From Rosa chinensis (Eukaryota > Streptophyta > Magnoliopsida > Rosales > Rosaceae), in NCBI RefSeq assembly GCF_002994745.2, contig NC_037094.1, positions 23,599,001 through 23,663,000 of the forward strand: 64,000 nucleotides of DNA, read 5' to 3'. Shown in pieces: positions 33,499-44,712 of the stretch. The position numbers were made by a program, and so were the translations under genes. The notes under the pieces were generated by a model. That model worked only from the letters and a program-made list of their open reading frames with translations. It was not told where the DNA came from and ran no database searches. The first letter of the stretch is position 1. Every line of letters starts with the position of its first letter.

Positions 33499-34890
33499 TA
33501 ATTGTACAAAGAGAAAGAGCAGAATTTGAAGGCTTTCTCATTCCAAGAGCTCAGGGATTCAACCAATGGCTTCAGCAGGTTGCAAAAGCTTGGTGAAGGA
33601 GGCTTTCAGAGTGTGTATAAAGGAATAATCATGCCCAAAAATGGCCAGGGTAGTCCAATTTTGGTTGCCATAGAAAAGTTGAATCCACATAGCATACAGG
33701 TTCCAATTCTTATCTTCATTACGGAACTTTAGCTGTTTGGTTAATTTTTCCATTTTTTCTGTCTGTTTTTCTTCCACTTGGATTTTCTCCATTACTACCT
33801 GGTTGGTTGGTTGGTTGGTTTTCTTAGTCTTGGATGTTGAATGATTGTGAGTGGTAGTAAGTGGGGTGGAAAAAAGGGCATGGGGTTACCAACCCATCCT
33901 GTAAATAATCAATAGAGAATTTGCTAAAGTGAGTAGGGCATGAAAAAAACTAAATGCGACAAAATGATTTTCTATTGAGGTTGAAAGAAATTTGAATGTC
34001 TTCTATTGATCAAGTCACGGAAGTTCTGTGTTATACATTAGTTCACGACCCTACATGTAGTTCTGTGGTATATGACAATTGTGGACCTTGGAATCCATCT
34101 GGTGCTGGAACTCTAGGAATGTGGAGACAATAATTTAATTTTCAGTGTTAGCAAGAACCAAAAGGAAGGTGAATACTAATATAAGGCAAATGGTTTTCAT
34201 GCAGTGCTCGAAAACCATTCCTAAAGTGAATGGTAAATAGACTTGTTTCTCTCAGCTGGAAAACATTTATGCAGTGTTCTTTGTCTGACAATGCTCTTAC
34301 CAGTTACTAAAGAAAGAGATTTTTACTCTCAAGAGCATGAATTGGAACAGATTGTCAAATTTTTTGGAAATAGTACTTTATATTTGAGAATGGATAGAAG
34401 TAATGATTAAGCCCTTGAGATGATATTGGCCTGTGTAAAAGATGCATCCCATTACTCTTTTAAACTGTTGAGAAAGTCTCGCATATTCAACTGAACTCTA
34501 AGTTCAAAGTTATCCTTTTTTAAACACCCATTTTGGAGACATTGTGTGCCTCTCTATCATTTTTATCTATTTAGTTGTCAAGCTTGTGGTTCTTTGCTCT
34601 TTTCATATCGGGTCATAAAGCATGGCTTGCAGAGGTTCAATTTCTCGGTGTGGTAAATCACCCAAATCTGGTAAAGCTTCCAGGATATTGCTCTATAAAT
34701 GGAGAAAGAGGGATTCAACGGCTATTGGTATATGAATATATGCCTAATAGAAGCTTAGAAGATCATCTTTTCAACAGGGCTTTGAAACCTCTTCCTTGGA
34801 TCACGAGGTTACAAATAATGCTTGGTGCTGCTCAAGGATTGGCTTATCTACACGAGGAACTGGGAGTCCAGGTGAATATAGTTTTCATTT
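33499..34890 (+). pseudogene. Truncated receptor-like cytoplasmic kinase (RLCK VII/PCRK-like)
   Basis: Two exon-like blocks remain. The first (33502-33698) has FSFQELRDSTNGFSRLQKLG followed by a glycine loop GEGGFQSV whose third glycine is replaced. VAIEKLN sits where the family has a VAIK/VAVK lysine, so the ATP-binding Lys is gone. The second (about 34610-34872) has [44 protein letters not shown] and [11 protein letters not shown]. The sequence stops before the catalytic HRD loop, and no later kinase exons occur before the next F-box copy begins at 35263. Loss of Lys, HRD and DFG means no kinase activity. The first coding exon was not found. Confidence 0.85.
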
Positions 34891-35262
34891 ATTTGACCTA
34901 TGTGTGACCATGTATTTCCTTTGAGTTTGTTTGGAATGTAGAACTACCATATCATGTGAACATGTGACTCATCTATGTGAATTTGACCAATGGAATACCA
35001 AATCAGTATAATGACCTGCTTAAGCTAGTGAAGTATTAGAACTAGGACTAGGATGTAGCAACTACTTATTAAGTCATACATGTTCTACTTGTTTGCTGCA
35101 TTTATAGTGACATCTCTGGTTTTGGAAATTGCCTTCAGTTACATACATTGGTGGACACTGTCACTTCAGTAACCGTCCATTATCTTGAATATATTCTGTA
35201 CTCTAAAAACTTTAGCTGTTGGGACCCTGTGGTTGTGTCACATGGTATAAGAGTTCTTGAGT
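34891..35262. other. Sequence between kinase remnant and F-box copy 3
   Basis: No gene is seen. At 35263 the sequence switches abruptly to the F-box leader (CGCAGTTGTTCGGAAATCC); the site II/TATA promoter found before copies 1, 2 and 4 is missing. Confidence 0.5.
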
Positions 35263-37236
35263 TCGCAGTTGTTCGGAAATCCTCAAGGGCTAATTGAGTG
35301 CGCCAAGGCTTTGGATCAGATCAGATGAATCGATTTTGGGTAATCCCACATACTAATGTACACGATTACTGTAGTTTTTTTAAATTTTTTTTTAGCTTTT
35401 TTATTTTCATGAATTTTGAATTTCATTGAAGGAGAAAGCAATTAGGGTTGTTTGCAGTAAGTGTTGCACGTAATCCCCTTTTATATTGAAAAATTTTCAA
35501 TTCTTGTTTTGTTTCTTGCTCTCTGATATTGGATTTGGTTCAACAACTTGCTAGACTTATAGTTTCTATTTATTGCAATTTTTGTTGCTGTTTAAGAGTT
35601 GCTCAAACATAGACCTATAAAATGTCGAATGTATATACAGATTAGAAGCATATAGAGATTAAATGGTCGTAGGCGGTAGGCTTAATAGTAGATATATCAT
35701 GTCTTTAGTATTTACATTAGTTTTGTTCGCATGTCATCAATACTATTAGGTGTGATTTGCTCTAACAAAAACAAAGCAAGACCAAGGATCATGGAACACA
35801 TGCATAAGTCATTGGCAACTGCAACTTCTCAAGCTCAAGGAGCTTGTGCTGACCCCATGGTAGACAGATTGAGTAGTGTTCCATGTGAAGTTGCTCACCA
35901 AATTCTTTCATTGGTCCGTTTTAGATATCTCACTCGCGTGGGTAGCATGTCCAAAAGATGCAGAGAGTTTTATCTATCAACTCCATCATTGAATTTTTCT
36001 TCCTTTTATGGAAACAGGCAGCAGCAATTGCACATGTTGAATTGTATAGATAGGTATATGATTCGTCGCACGGATGATAAGATAAAGAGCTTTCGTATTC
36101 ATTGGCGTTTCTCTGCAGGAATTTCAGAAGAGAGTTTCCGAATGATGACTTGGATCCTTATTGCAGTGAGGTGCAATGTTGAAGTGCTTGATGTTGAGTT
36201 GAGGTTGAATACAAAAGATGGGGCAACACCTGAATTGCCACCTTGCATCTATTGCTGTGAATCTTTGAGGTCAATGTTGATCAACACTAAGCACCCTCCT
36301 TTGCTTGTTCCAATAATCTCCAGTACTTGAAGTTGACTAGTGTTAGAATGGATGATGGGTTTGGAAAATGGATCTCATGCTCATGCAAATTCATTAAGGA
36401 ACTATTGTCAGAAAATGTTCATGTGGGAAGTTTCCCACTTGAAAGCTCGTCTTTGGAATCATTTACATTGGTGTTTACCTATAATAGTGACCCCTGCCAT
36501 TTTAGCATCTCAGGTGAGAAACTTGCAGAGATAAGTATAGAGTGGGAAAATAGTCAAGCTAGCAGCTCTATTACCAAATCATTAAATGCTTATACCCCAA
36601 ATCTGAAGTATTTTAAATGGATTGGGAATTTGTTGAATTACCAAAATTTGGGGAAATTTATGCGTTTAGAAAAAGCTCATATCTTTCTGAAGCAAAAGGG
36701 AGATGAATATGACTTTGACAATGCATTTGAGGTTCTTTGCAGTTTCTACAGGGTTAAATCACTTGTTCTGAGCGGGAGACTATTAAGGTAAAGATACATC
36801 ACCCTTCAGAGACAGCTTTCTTTCTATTACCCCCACCCCCCTGTTAAATAATACAGAAAACCAGAAACACTTGATTTCGTAAATGAATTATGTAAATAAC
36901 GAAACATGATATGGATTTAGGCTTTTTCTTACTATATATTGATTACTTGTATGGTTTCTGAAAATATGTTGCATTTCGCTGAACTGTTGATACCAGTTTT
37001 TTTTAACAGGGTTTTGGCCTTTTGGGTGATCAGATTTGGTCTATTTTAGAGTTTACCTTAATCTTTGTGATATTGCAGGTATTGCTCAGGGAAGGTTCCA
37101 TGCATGCCCCATTGGATGGTACTACCTGGGTGTGCATATTAAGAGCTTGACTGATGACCTAGTCCCTGCAATGGTCTCTCTTCTGAGAGGAGTGCCTAAT
37201 CTGAAGACTTTGTACATCAATTCTTACCCTTCCTTG

Positions 37237-37446
37237 TGTTTAAGTAAAATAGATTCGAGAGAGAATGTTGAGAGAATTGTGTAATCGTATTATTGAGAAT
37301 AGGAGCCCTATATATAGGGATTACAAAGTACATGTTCTAATGTTACAAGGAATGCTAATCCGAGTAGGATTAGGAACTCTAGAACCTTCTCTCCTATTAC
37401 TACTCCTAGTTTGATTAGGCACACTAATAGCTGATTTCCTTCAACA
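37237..37446 (-). repeat. Copia 3' LTR
   Basis: TGTTTAAG to TTCAACA, 210 bp. Contains CCCTATATATAGGG, a possible TATA palindrome. Confidence 0.95.
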
Positions 37447-37640
37447 CTCCCCCTTGTGCCGCTTCAAACTTGGTGGTGACGCTTCATTTGTTGCCTCGTT
37501 AAAAACCTTGCCAGGTAACAAAAACTCTGTGGGACAAAAATAACCCTGGTCGAAGGACAAAAAGAGCACAACACGTCCTTCACTTTTCGAGATTGAACAT
37601 GTAGACATCATAACTCCCCCTAATGTCGACATCTCCCCCT

Positions 37641-37789
37641 GATTGCTATAATCATGGGAGTTCGGATAACTTTCTTAATCCGATGCTCTTCACATGTTTC
37701 TCGAAGGTGGATTTAGGTAACGACTTAGTGAATAAGTCCTCTACATTATCCTCTGATCGGATTTGATTCACTTCAATCTTTAGAAGTGA
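37641..37789 (-). pseudogene. Copia RNase H, C-terminal part (after nested insertion)
   Basis: The reverse strand encodes KIEVNQIRSEDN and DLFTKSLPKSTFEKHV, the usual end of Copia Pol. It is cut off from the rest of RNase H by the 436-bp insertion at 37790-38225. Confidence 0.85.
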
Positions 37790-38079
37790 CTAGAAAACGT
37801 GTCCGCGCGATGCTGTGGGTTTGTTTTTTTTTCCCAGTTTCATATATAATAGATGAATACTCATAATCTAAAAAACATCGGCGCTAGTTAGAATATATTT
37901 TTTTTTTTGTTAATAATAGATTAACAATAAATGAATACAGCAAACAACAAAAAAACAAACTTTTTTCATAATTTGCAGAAATTTATAAATACAAAATAAA
38001 ATCAAAGTGAAAGGATATATAGCTGAGTTATAAATAAATAAAAAGGAAATTAAATTGAAAGGATATATGGCTGAATTGT

Positions 38080-38118
<39 letters not shown>

Positions 38119-38225
38119 GAACTGTAATTTCAATAAAAAAAAGGGGGCAAAACCGTCATTCCACTGTTACATGAACAGTGATGAACATGGATGAACAGTG
38201 CATCCATCTTTAGTATTATGTATAA
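37790..38225 (-). mobile_element. Small Helitron-like insertion nested in Copia RNase H
   Basis: The insert splits the Copia frame between a run of CAA (Gln) codons and TCA CTT. Host sequence on both sides joins in frame with no duplication, at an A|T dinucleotide. Read on the minus strand, the insert ends in CTAG next to a host T; upstream of that is a hairpin-like GC-rich stretch (CCCACAGCATCGCGCGG). It starts TTATACATAATACTA, one base from the canonical TC start. A|T target, no duplication, CTRR end and subterminal hairpin define Helitrons. It has no coding capacity and includes a (TA)n run near 38085-38114. Confidence 0.72.
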
Positions 38226-39456
38226 TTGTTGTTGTTGATTATAAAAGAATTTAGGCGATATGTGCTTGGTGTTGTCGCCCTTGATGAAACTTAACTTCAT
38301 TTGTTCAATACAAGCTGCATTATCCTCATAAATACATGTAGCATCTGTGGTAGACTTTAAACTACAACTTCCTTGAATATGTCTAATTATAGACCTTAGC
38401 CATATGCATTCACGCACAGCTTCATGTAGAGCAATAATCTCTGCATGATTTGAGGAAGTAGCAACAAGGGTCTGTTTTATAGACCTCTAAGATATTGCAG
38501 TGCTTCCCATGGTAAAGACATAACCCGTTTAGGAGCGACCTTTGTGAGGGTCAGAGAGATACCCTGCATCAGCAAAACCTATCAAAACATTGTTGTCGTT
38601 TTGATGGAGGGGAGTAGGGTGAGGCCGGCCACCCTTAGTGGTGGTGGCAGCGTTGGCGGCAATATGGCCGGCCACTTTATCATGGTGGACGGTGGCTCCA
38701 TGCCTAATGGGGTCCGATCCCATTTTTCCGTCATTCCTCTTCTCTCTGTAGGGATAAAATAGGCCCATATCAATCGTACCTCTTAGGTATCGAAAGATTG
38801 TCTTTATACCAATCCAATGGCGGCGTGTTGGCGCAGAGCTATGTCTAGCTAACAAGTTCACTGCGAATGAGATATCCGGTCTTATGCATTGAGCTAAGTA
38901 CAATAATGCGCCTATTGCACTTAAATAGGGCACTTCGGCCTCTAATGATTCTTCGTCCTCATCCTTTGGACGAAACGGATCTTTTCCTGGCTCAAGACTA
39001 CGGCCGATCATGAGAGTACTCACAGACTTTGCTTTATCTTCATTAAAGCGCCTTAGGATTTTCTGAGTATATGTAGACTGATTGATCAAAATCCCATCAC
39101 TACGGTGCTCAAGTTCTAAACTGATACAAAACCGTGTTTTCCCAAGATCTTTCATCTCAAATTCGGATTTCAAATATGTAGCAGTTTCCTTTAACTCATC
39201 TAGAGTTCCAATTAGGTTCATGTCATCGACATAAACTGCTACGATTGCAAATCCGGAACTTGTTCTTTTTATGAACACGCATGGGCATAGTTCGTTATTA
39301 ATATATCCCTTCCCAATCAAGTAATCACTTAGACGGTTATACCACATCCGTCCGATTGTTTTAATCCATATATATAGTGAGCGTTTTAATCTTATTGAAA
39401 ACGTGCTCTGTGGTTTAGAGCCACTTGATTTGGGTAATTGAAGTCCATCTGGAACC

Positions 39457-39461
<5 letters not shown>
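38226..39461 (-). pseudogene. Copia reverse transcriptase (C-terminal part) and RNase H, degraded
   Basis: From 39461 the frame carries RT motifs including AVYVDDMN (YVDD catalytic box, about codons 77-80) and LGALLYLAQ-like and ARHSSAPTRRHW segments; RNase H follows with ADAGYLSDPHKGRS. A TAA at 38529 and a TAG about 40 bases further interrupt RNase H. The frame then resumes with ECIWLRSI, EDNAACIEQM and NTKHISPKFF. Both stops are consistent with C-to-T/G-to-A decay. The stretch between RT and ADAGYL is about 50 residues longer than usual. Confidence 0.9.
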
Positions 39462-39512
<51 letters not shown>

Positions 39513-40407
39513 AATCTAGGTCTCCATAGAGATATGCTGTAACCACATCCATAAGCTGCATATCAAGTTTTTCGGAAACTACCAAAATGACAAGGTAGTG
39601 GAACGTTATAACGTCCATTACGGGAGAATATGTCTCCTCGTAGTCGATTCCAGGGCGTTGTGAGAAACCTTGCGCCACGAGGCGGGCTTTATATCTAACC
39701 ACCTCATTTTTCTCATTACACTTTCTAACAAAAACCCATTTATGGCCAACAGGTTTTACATCTGGGGGTGTCTGCGTTATAGGCCCAAATACCTGTCTCT
39801 TTGCTAGTGAATCTAATTCAGCCTGGATCGCATCTTTCCATTTAGACCAATCCGCTCTTCGTTGACATTCTTCGACAGAGCGAGGTTCAATATCATCATA
39901 TTCTATGATTCCTTTTGCAACATGATATGCAAATGCATCATCAATTGCCATAGAATGTCTATCCATCATCTCATGTACACTAGTGTAATTCATGGAGATC
40001 TCTCTATTCTCTGGAATTGGTTCTGTCATTGGAGCGTCCCCCAATGATATCTCTTGGACATAACCATAATCCTGAATATTCTCATGAGATGGATTATTTA
40101 CATCGATGATTAATGGATTATTTTGTCCCAAACTCGCTTTCTTTCTTGGGTGAGAATCCATCGAACCTATAGGCCTCCTGTGCTTCCTGGCAGGAGCCAT
40201 AGGCCTAGCCACAACGTCACCAAGGGTGGGGACGTTGGCGCCATACTCATGTACTCTTGAGGTGGCGTCATGTCCTCTAATTTTAGGGACATCAATCCTT
40301 GCAGGCACATTTGCAGCAGGTATATGTGATCTCGTCACTTTAGCGATATCAGAAAATGCATCAGGCATCGATTCTGCTACGTTCTGAAGATCGAGAATTC
40401 TCCGCAC
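39415..40407 (-). pseudogene. Copia reverse transcriptase (N-terminal part)
   Basis: Contains DWSKWKDAIQAELDSL, PVGHKWVFVRKCN, RYKARLVAQGFSQ, the YEETYSPV motif and LMDVVTAYLYGDL, all typical of the Copia RT start. The frame then runs into a (TA)n tract read as Ile-Tyr repeats and shifts away from the rest of RT. Confidence 0.92.
39460..39507. repeat. (TA)n microsatellite inside the Copia RT gene
   Basis: About 47 bases of TA in the RT coding region, translated as (IY)n on the minus strand. It causes the frame change between the two RT parts. Confidence 0.95.
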
Positions 40408-40639
40408 TTCAATTTTCGGACTGTGCGGTTCGGGGATCTAGATGAGACAGAGTAGGGACAGATCACGACCATTCCTGTTGTTCCTGTTGAACATTGATGT
40501 TCTTATCTCCCCCTAACGATGGGAAGACTGTCTCATCGAAGTGACAATCTGCAAATCTAGCGGTAAAGAGATCGCCTGTCAAGAGTTCTAAATAGCGGAC
40601 AATCGTTGGAGAATCATATCCAACGTAAATGCCTAATCG

Positions 40640-42046
40640 TCATTGAGGACGTATTTTGGTGCGCTGTGGCGGCGCAATAGGCACATAAACTGCACACCCA
40701 AATATGCGTAAGTGTGAGACATTAGGCTCATACCTAGTCACCATCTGGGACGCAGAAAAGGGTTGAGTGGCAGTGGGCCTCAGACGAATAAGCACAGCTA
40801 CATGCAATATTGCATAGCCCCAAGCAGAAATAGGGAGATTGGTGCGCATTACCAATGCCCTAGCGACCATTTGTAGTCGTTTAATGGCGGCTTCTGCGAG
40901 ACCATTTTGGGTGTGAACATGAGGAACTGGATGTTCAACTTCAATCCCAATGGACATGCAATAATCATCAAAAGTTTTTGATGTAAACTCCCCAGCATTG
41001 TCTAACCTTATAGACTTAATAGGATGACCAGGGTGGTGAGCCCTTAGCTTAATAATCTGGGCTAGGAGTTTAGCAAATGCAGCGCTCCTAGTGGACAATA
41101 GCATGACATGTGACCAGCGTGTCGATGCATCAACCAACACTATAAAATATCTAAATGGTCCGCATGGTGGTTGAATAGGTCCACAAATATCACCTTGGAT
41201 TCGTTGTAAGAATGGTATATTTTCTTTAGTGTCCTTTGCATAGGATGGTCTCGATCCTAATTTGGCTAAAGAGCAGGCTTTGCAGAACGAATGATGGGCT
41301 TTAGAAACAACCAATGAGGATTTTGGTTGAACCACGAAGTCACAATTGACTTTAGAAGTAGAAATTGGAGTCAGGGGGGCAGAGGTGGCATCAAAGCCAC
41401 CCTTGGGCCGCAGGGGGATGGCAGCGCCGGCCTGTGGTGGCGGGACTTGAAGGGGAAAGGCGCTGTGAGGCGCAGGTGCTCCTCCTTGATCCGAAATTCG
41501 AGTTTTACTACTTCTCGTTATGAAAAATGGATGTTTGTGTGAAGTCTTTAATATACGGATCATCATATCACGACCTGGGTGTCCCAAACGGTCATGCCAA
41601 AGCCTATATGTGTTAGAATCCCATAAATCATCTCTCATGACGTGATTGGATTCAATTATTCGAATAGTGGTTGCATACAACCCACTAGATCGACACATAA
41701 GTTTCTCTAAGACTCTTTTATGTCTGTAGTTGTTAGAGGTGATGCAAAGAAACTCTTGTCCATTCTCACAATGCGTTTCCGCATGAAAACCATTGGCTCT
41801 TATATCTTTAAAACTCAATAGGGTTCTTCCTGCCCTAGGAGCATAAAGAGCTTCGGTGACATTTAAAATTGTGCCATTTGGCAACATAAATTGGGCTGGT
41901 CCTCTACCATGAATCAATTGAGATGATCCAGCCATCGTAGTCACGGAAGATCGAGATGGTGTCATCCATAGAAATAGCTGCCTATTTCGAAGGATAGTAT
42001 GTGTAGTTGCACTATCCACGAGGCATTCTAACTCTCCGGGAAACAT
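40640..42046 (-). pseudogene. Copia protease, GAG-pre-integrase and integrase
   Basis: One open frame of 468 codons. Protease-like CLVDSATTHTI (codons 9-18; the family usually has DSGATxH, so the catalytic motif is altered). The pre-integrase zinc site is LWHDRLGHPG with FCKACSLAKL. Integrase D286 (GDICGP), D349 (RLDNAG) and E385 (NGLAEA) have the expected D-D-35-E spacing. Residues about 177-248 (41303-41518) are a GC-rich, Pro/Ala-rich stretch inserted between the zinc-binding His and Cys pairs. The frame is lost between this block and RT. Confidence 0.92.
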
Positions 42047-42790
42047 ACTGAAAAATAATAAAGTTCGAAATTAAAATATGTCCAAGACATTGATTTAAAA
42101 TAAATCGATACTTTATTAATAATAGCCACTAATTACATCAAAGTTTCGTGACCATAATCTAATCCAAAATAAAATCAAAGTCGTAGGCAAATCGTAGTCA
42201 CTCTATCCGTTTGGTAACTCCAATCAAATATGACCAGGGAAGTATAGAGAGAGATGTCGGTGGAGCAAGGCTCTCTTAAGTACCACTAATCTCAATTACT
42301 TTCCTAGACATCATATTTAATTCGATGCGCCACATAAGATAGAATTAATACAAAATGTCATTTATTGACTAAGGCATATTGCCATTACATAATTCTTGGA
42401 AATTAAAAGACTATTCGAAATAAAAATCTGCGGCATTCTATCTTCATCGCCAGATTTAAAGTCTTTTATAGCTCGATATCTTGATTATCATTGATAAGGT
42501 ACTCCATAAAATACCATGAAGAGGGATGCTCTCTTGATTGAGATGTATTGACACAAAACATATGGTCCCTAGGACCAATGGCGTTGAATAGTGCAACCAT
42601 GGCCAAAAGTGGCGCCATGGTGTCCAACCCTATACCCTCAACGTCATGACTCCTATGGTCATGTTAGGGTTTTCTCAATCAATTTGTTCTTTTGTGTTTT
42701 TCACAATCATGCATCAATAATATGATGTAGAGAGCCTCCGAACAATATTTTATAACTCTTTCAAAGTTTAGAGAAGCGGATATTATTCCA

Positions 42791-43204
42791 TCATGCTTCT
42801 AAGTTTGGAAAATTGTGAATGTTACTAAAACGTTCACGAGGCGCAACCCAAAGGTTGTTAGTGTTATCCTCATTCATGTACTCAAACTGGAGGGCCATCG
42901 TCATGTGGCGCTTCATTAGGGTAAACCTGGAATTATCTATCTCAGTTTGAGGGCCTTGAGTGGTTCTTTTAGAACAAGACTCCTGGATTGTAGGCAATAA
43001 ATCAAGGGCAATTAGGTGGAGCTCAACATTTTGAGCCCACATGAAAATTTCGTGCCCGTATAATCCAATGGAGTAAAATCGAGCTCGTTCAAGTCTTACA
43101 TCCTGAAAAGGAAAGCAAGAACGTATTAGTTTCGGAGTTAATGCTTCCACGAAAACTAATATAAGATTTCTGAGCCTTAATACTACCAAGAAATCGATTT
43201 CCAA
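42791..43204 (-). pseudogene. Copia gag remnant
   Basis: A 137-codon frame ending NNLWVAPRERFSNIHNFP, a Copia Gag-like phrase. No CCHC zinc knuckle is seen and 42047-42790 has no recognisable gag, so gag seems largely deleted or replaced. Confidence 0.5.
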
Positions 43205-43877
43205 GAATATTTGGATTAGACCGAAACAATGATGTTTGAATGGTCAAAATCGATGCTCACGAACGCTCTTAGTCCGTAGCTTACGAACGCTCTTAGTTCG
43301 TTAAATCGATGCTTACGGACGCTCTTAGTCCGAAGTCTTACGAACGCTCTTAGTTCTTTTAATAGCGTGAATCCCCACGATTCCGCTTTCAATAATCGAA
43401 CCCACGTTATAAGAAAGGTGGGATGTAGAAGAAGGGAGGTTGCAAGTCCCCGATGAAAAGAAGGAGAAAATAAATTTCAAAAAGCAGGAACTTTAATTAT
43501 AAAGACTTACTTGTTGAAATTCGGAGCAGATTCTCTTCTGAACAACTTTCACTTCGATTGGTGTACAGGTCTCAAACTAACTCCGATGAGACTGAAATTC
43601 GAAGGTCAGATGGAAGAGACATAGACGAACAACTTTGCTGAAGAAAGTTAATCTGAGGTCCTGAACTAGGCGTTTTGGAGCTTGCAAGAAAATGGATGTG
43701 CACAGTAAAAGAAAAGGATGCAATCGGTGTGCGTTGGTGCTGCAGGGCAGCAGGGATGCGTAGGTGCTGCAGGGGCAGGCGCGCAGGGGAGGCTAGCGTG
43801 GGCTAGGAGCTGCGGTGATGAAGAAGATTTTCGGGTTTTTGGTTTTTAGTTTGTGGTTAGAACTCGTGCTGATAACG
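43205..43877 (-). other. Copia untranslated leader with short tandem repeats
   Basis: The 5' leader of the element. An imperfect repeat TACGAACGCTCTTAGT occurs four times at 43255-43360. The candidate primer-binding site (reverse of 43860-43877, ..ACGTTATCAGCACGAG) does not match the common TGGTATCAGAGC initiator-Met type. Confidence 0.6.
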
Positions 43878-44091
43878 TGTTTAAATAAAATAGATTCGAG
43901 AGAGAATGTAGAGAGAATTGTGTAATCGTATTATTGAGAATAGGAGCCCTATATATAGGGATTACAAAGTACATGTTCTAATGTTACAAGGAATACTAAT
44001 CCGAGTAGGCCGGATTAAGAACTCTAGAACCTTCTCTCCTATTACTACTCCTAGTTTGATTAGGCACACTAATAGCTGATTTCCTTCAACA
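43878..44091 (-). repeat. Copia 5' LTR
   Basis: TGTTTAAA to TTCAACA, 214 bp. Compared with the other LTR it has four substitutions and an extra CCGG. Confidence 0.95.
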
Positions 44092-44712
44092 CCTTGCACA
44101 TTGTCAAACCGAAAGTAAGTGCACGTCAATATTCCCTTCCATCCCTCTGTCACACAACACACTATATACCAATGACATGTCTAGCATTATTGATTTAATA
44201 AAAAAATTTGAAGTAATTGTCCGTAATACGTACACGTTACTTTGGAGCTTAGATTTTGATATCCGGAGCATTGCATCAGTAGATGACCCGTCATAACCCA
44301 TCACCCGTAGGAAGTGTAGTTATGGGAATAACATTTCAGAAATTCTTCAACTTATTTCTTGGTATCTAATTTATTTTATTTTATTTTTTTCAAAGTTCAT
44401 TTACTTGTTTCTTCTCAGGCATGTGGTTTTAAGAGGAAATACTGGAAATCCCAAAATCTGGATTGTATTCATCAGCTTGAGGAGGTATCTGTAGCACTCT
44501 CCACCGGTTATCCTACTAATGCCTTGGAGTTAGCAACATATATTCTTGAGCATGCTCAGAAGTTGAAGAAAATGGTCATATGTTATTTACCTCGCCAGTC
44601 CTATATTATAGAGAAGGTAAATAAAAGCAAGAAAATTTCCTTAGCAACTGTTGTCTTTAAGGAAAGAGGAGTGAATGACGATGAAGCAATGGGTGAAAAG
44701 TTATTATCTTGA

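Larger units (their letters stand above)
37237..44091 (-). mobile_element. Ty1-Copia LTR retrotransposon, full-length but dead
   Basis: Two LTRs (37237-37446, 210 bp; 43878-44091, 214 bp), both TG..CA, flanked by a 5-bp duplication CCTTG (37232-37236, 44092-44096). The element lies on the minus strand: a polypurine tract AAGGGGGAG (reverse of 37447-37455) abuts the left LTR and the candidate primer site lies just inside the right LTR. Order 5' to 3': gag remnant, protease, integrase, reverse transcriptase, RNase H, which is Copia order. The LTRs differ by four substitutions and a 4-bp indel, so the insertion is fairly young. Several nonsense and frameshift changes, a (TA)n expansion and a nested insertion leave no full polyprotein. 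Confidence 0.96.
35791..44712 (+). pseudogene. F-box/LRR/FBD pseudogene, copy 3, split by a Copia element
   Basis: Exon A 35791-36787, exon B 37079-37236 plus 44097-44114, exon C 44419-44712. The F-box (RLSSVPCEVAHQILSLV) is still readable. Damage: a 13-bp deletion near 36286 against copy 1, a 1-bp deletion near 36775, a 4-bp deletion near 37124, the 6.9-kb Copia insertion in exon B, and a 1-bp insertion near 44699. The promoter is missing as well. Splice sites remain, so this was a real gene copy before it decayed. Confidence 0.92.

Noticed and set aside
37776..38215. ATCTTTAG direct repeats as an 8-bp target duplication around the insert in RNase H
   Set aside because: The Copia reading frame is restored exactly by the A|T borders at 37789/37790 and 38225/38226, not by the ATCTTTAG copies, so these are coincidental.
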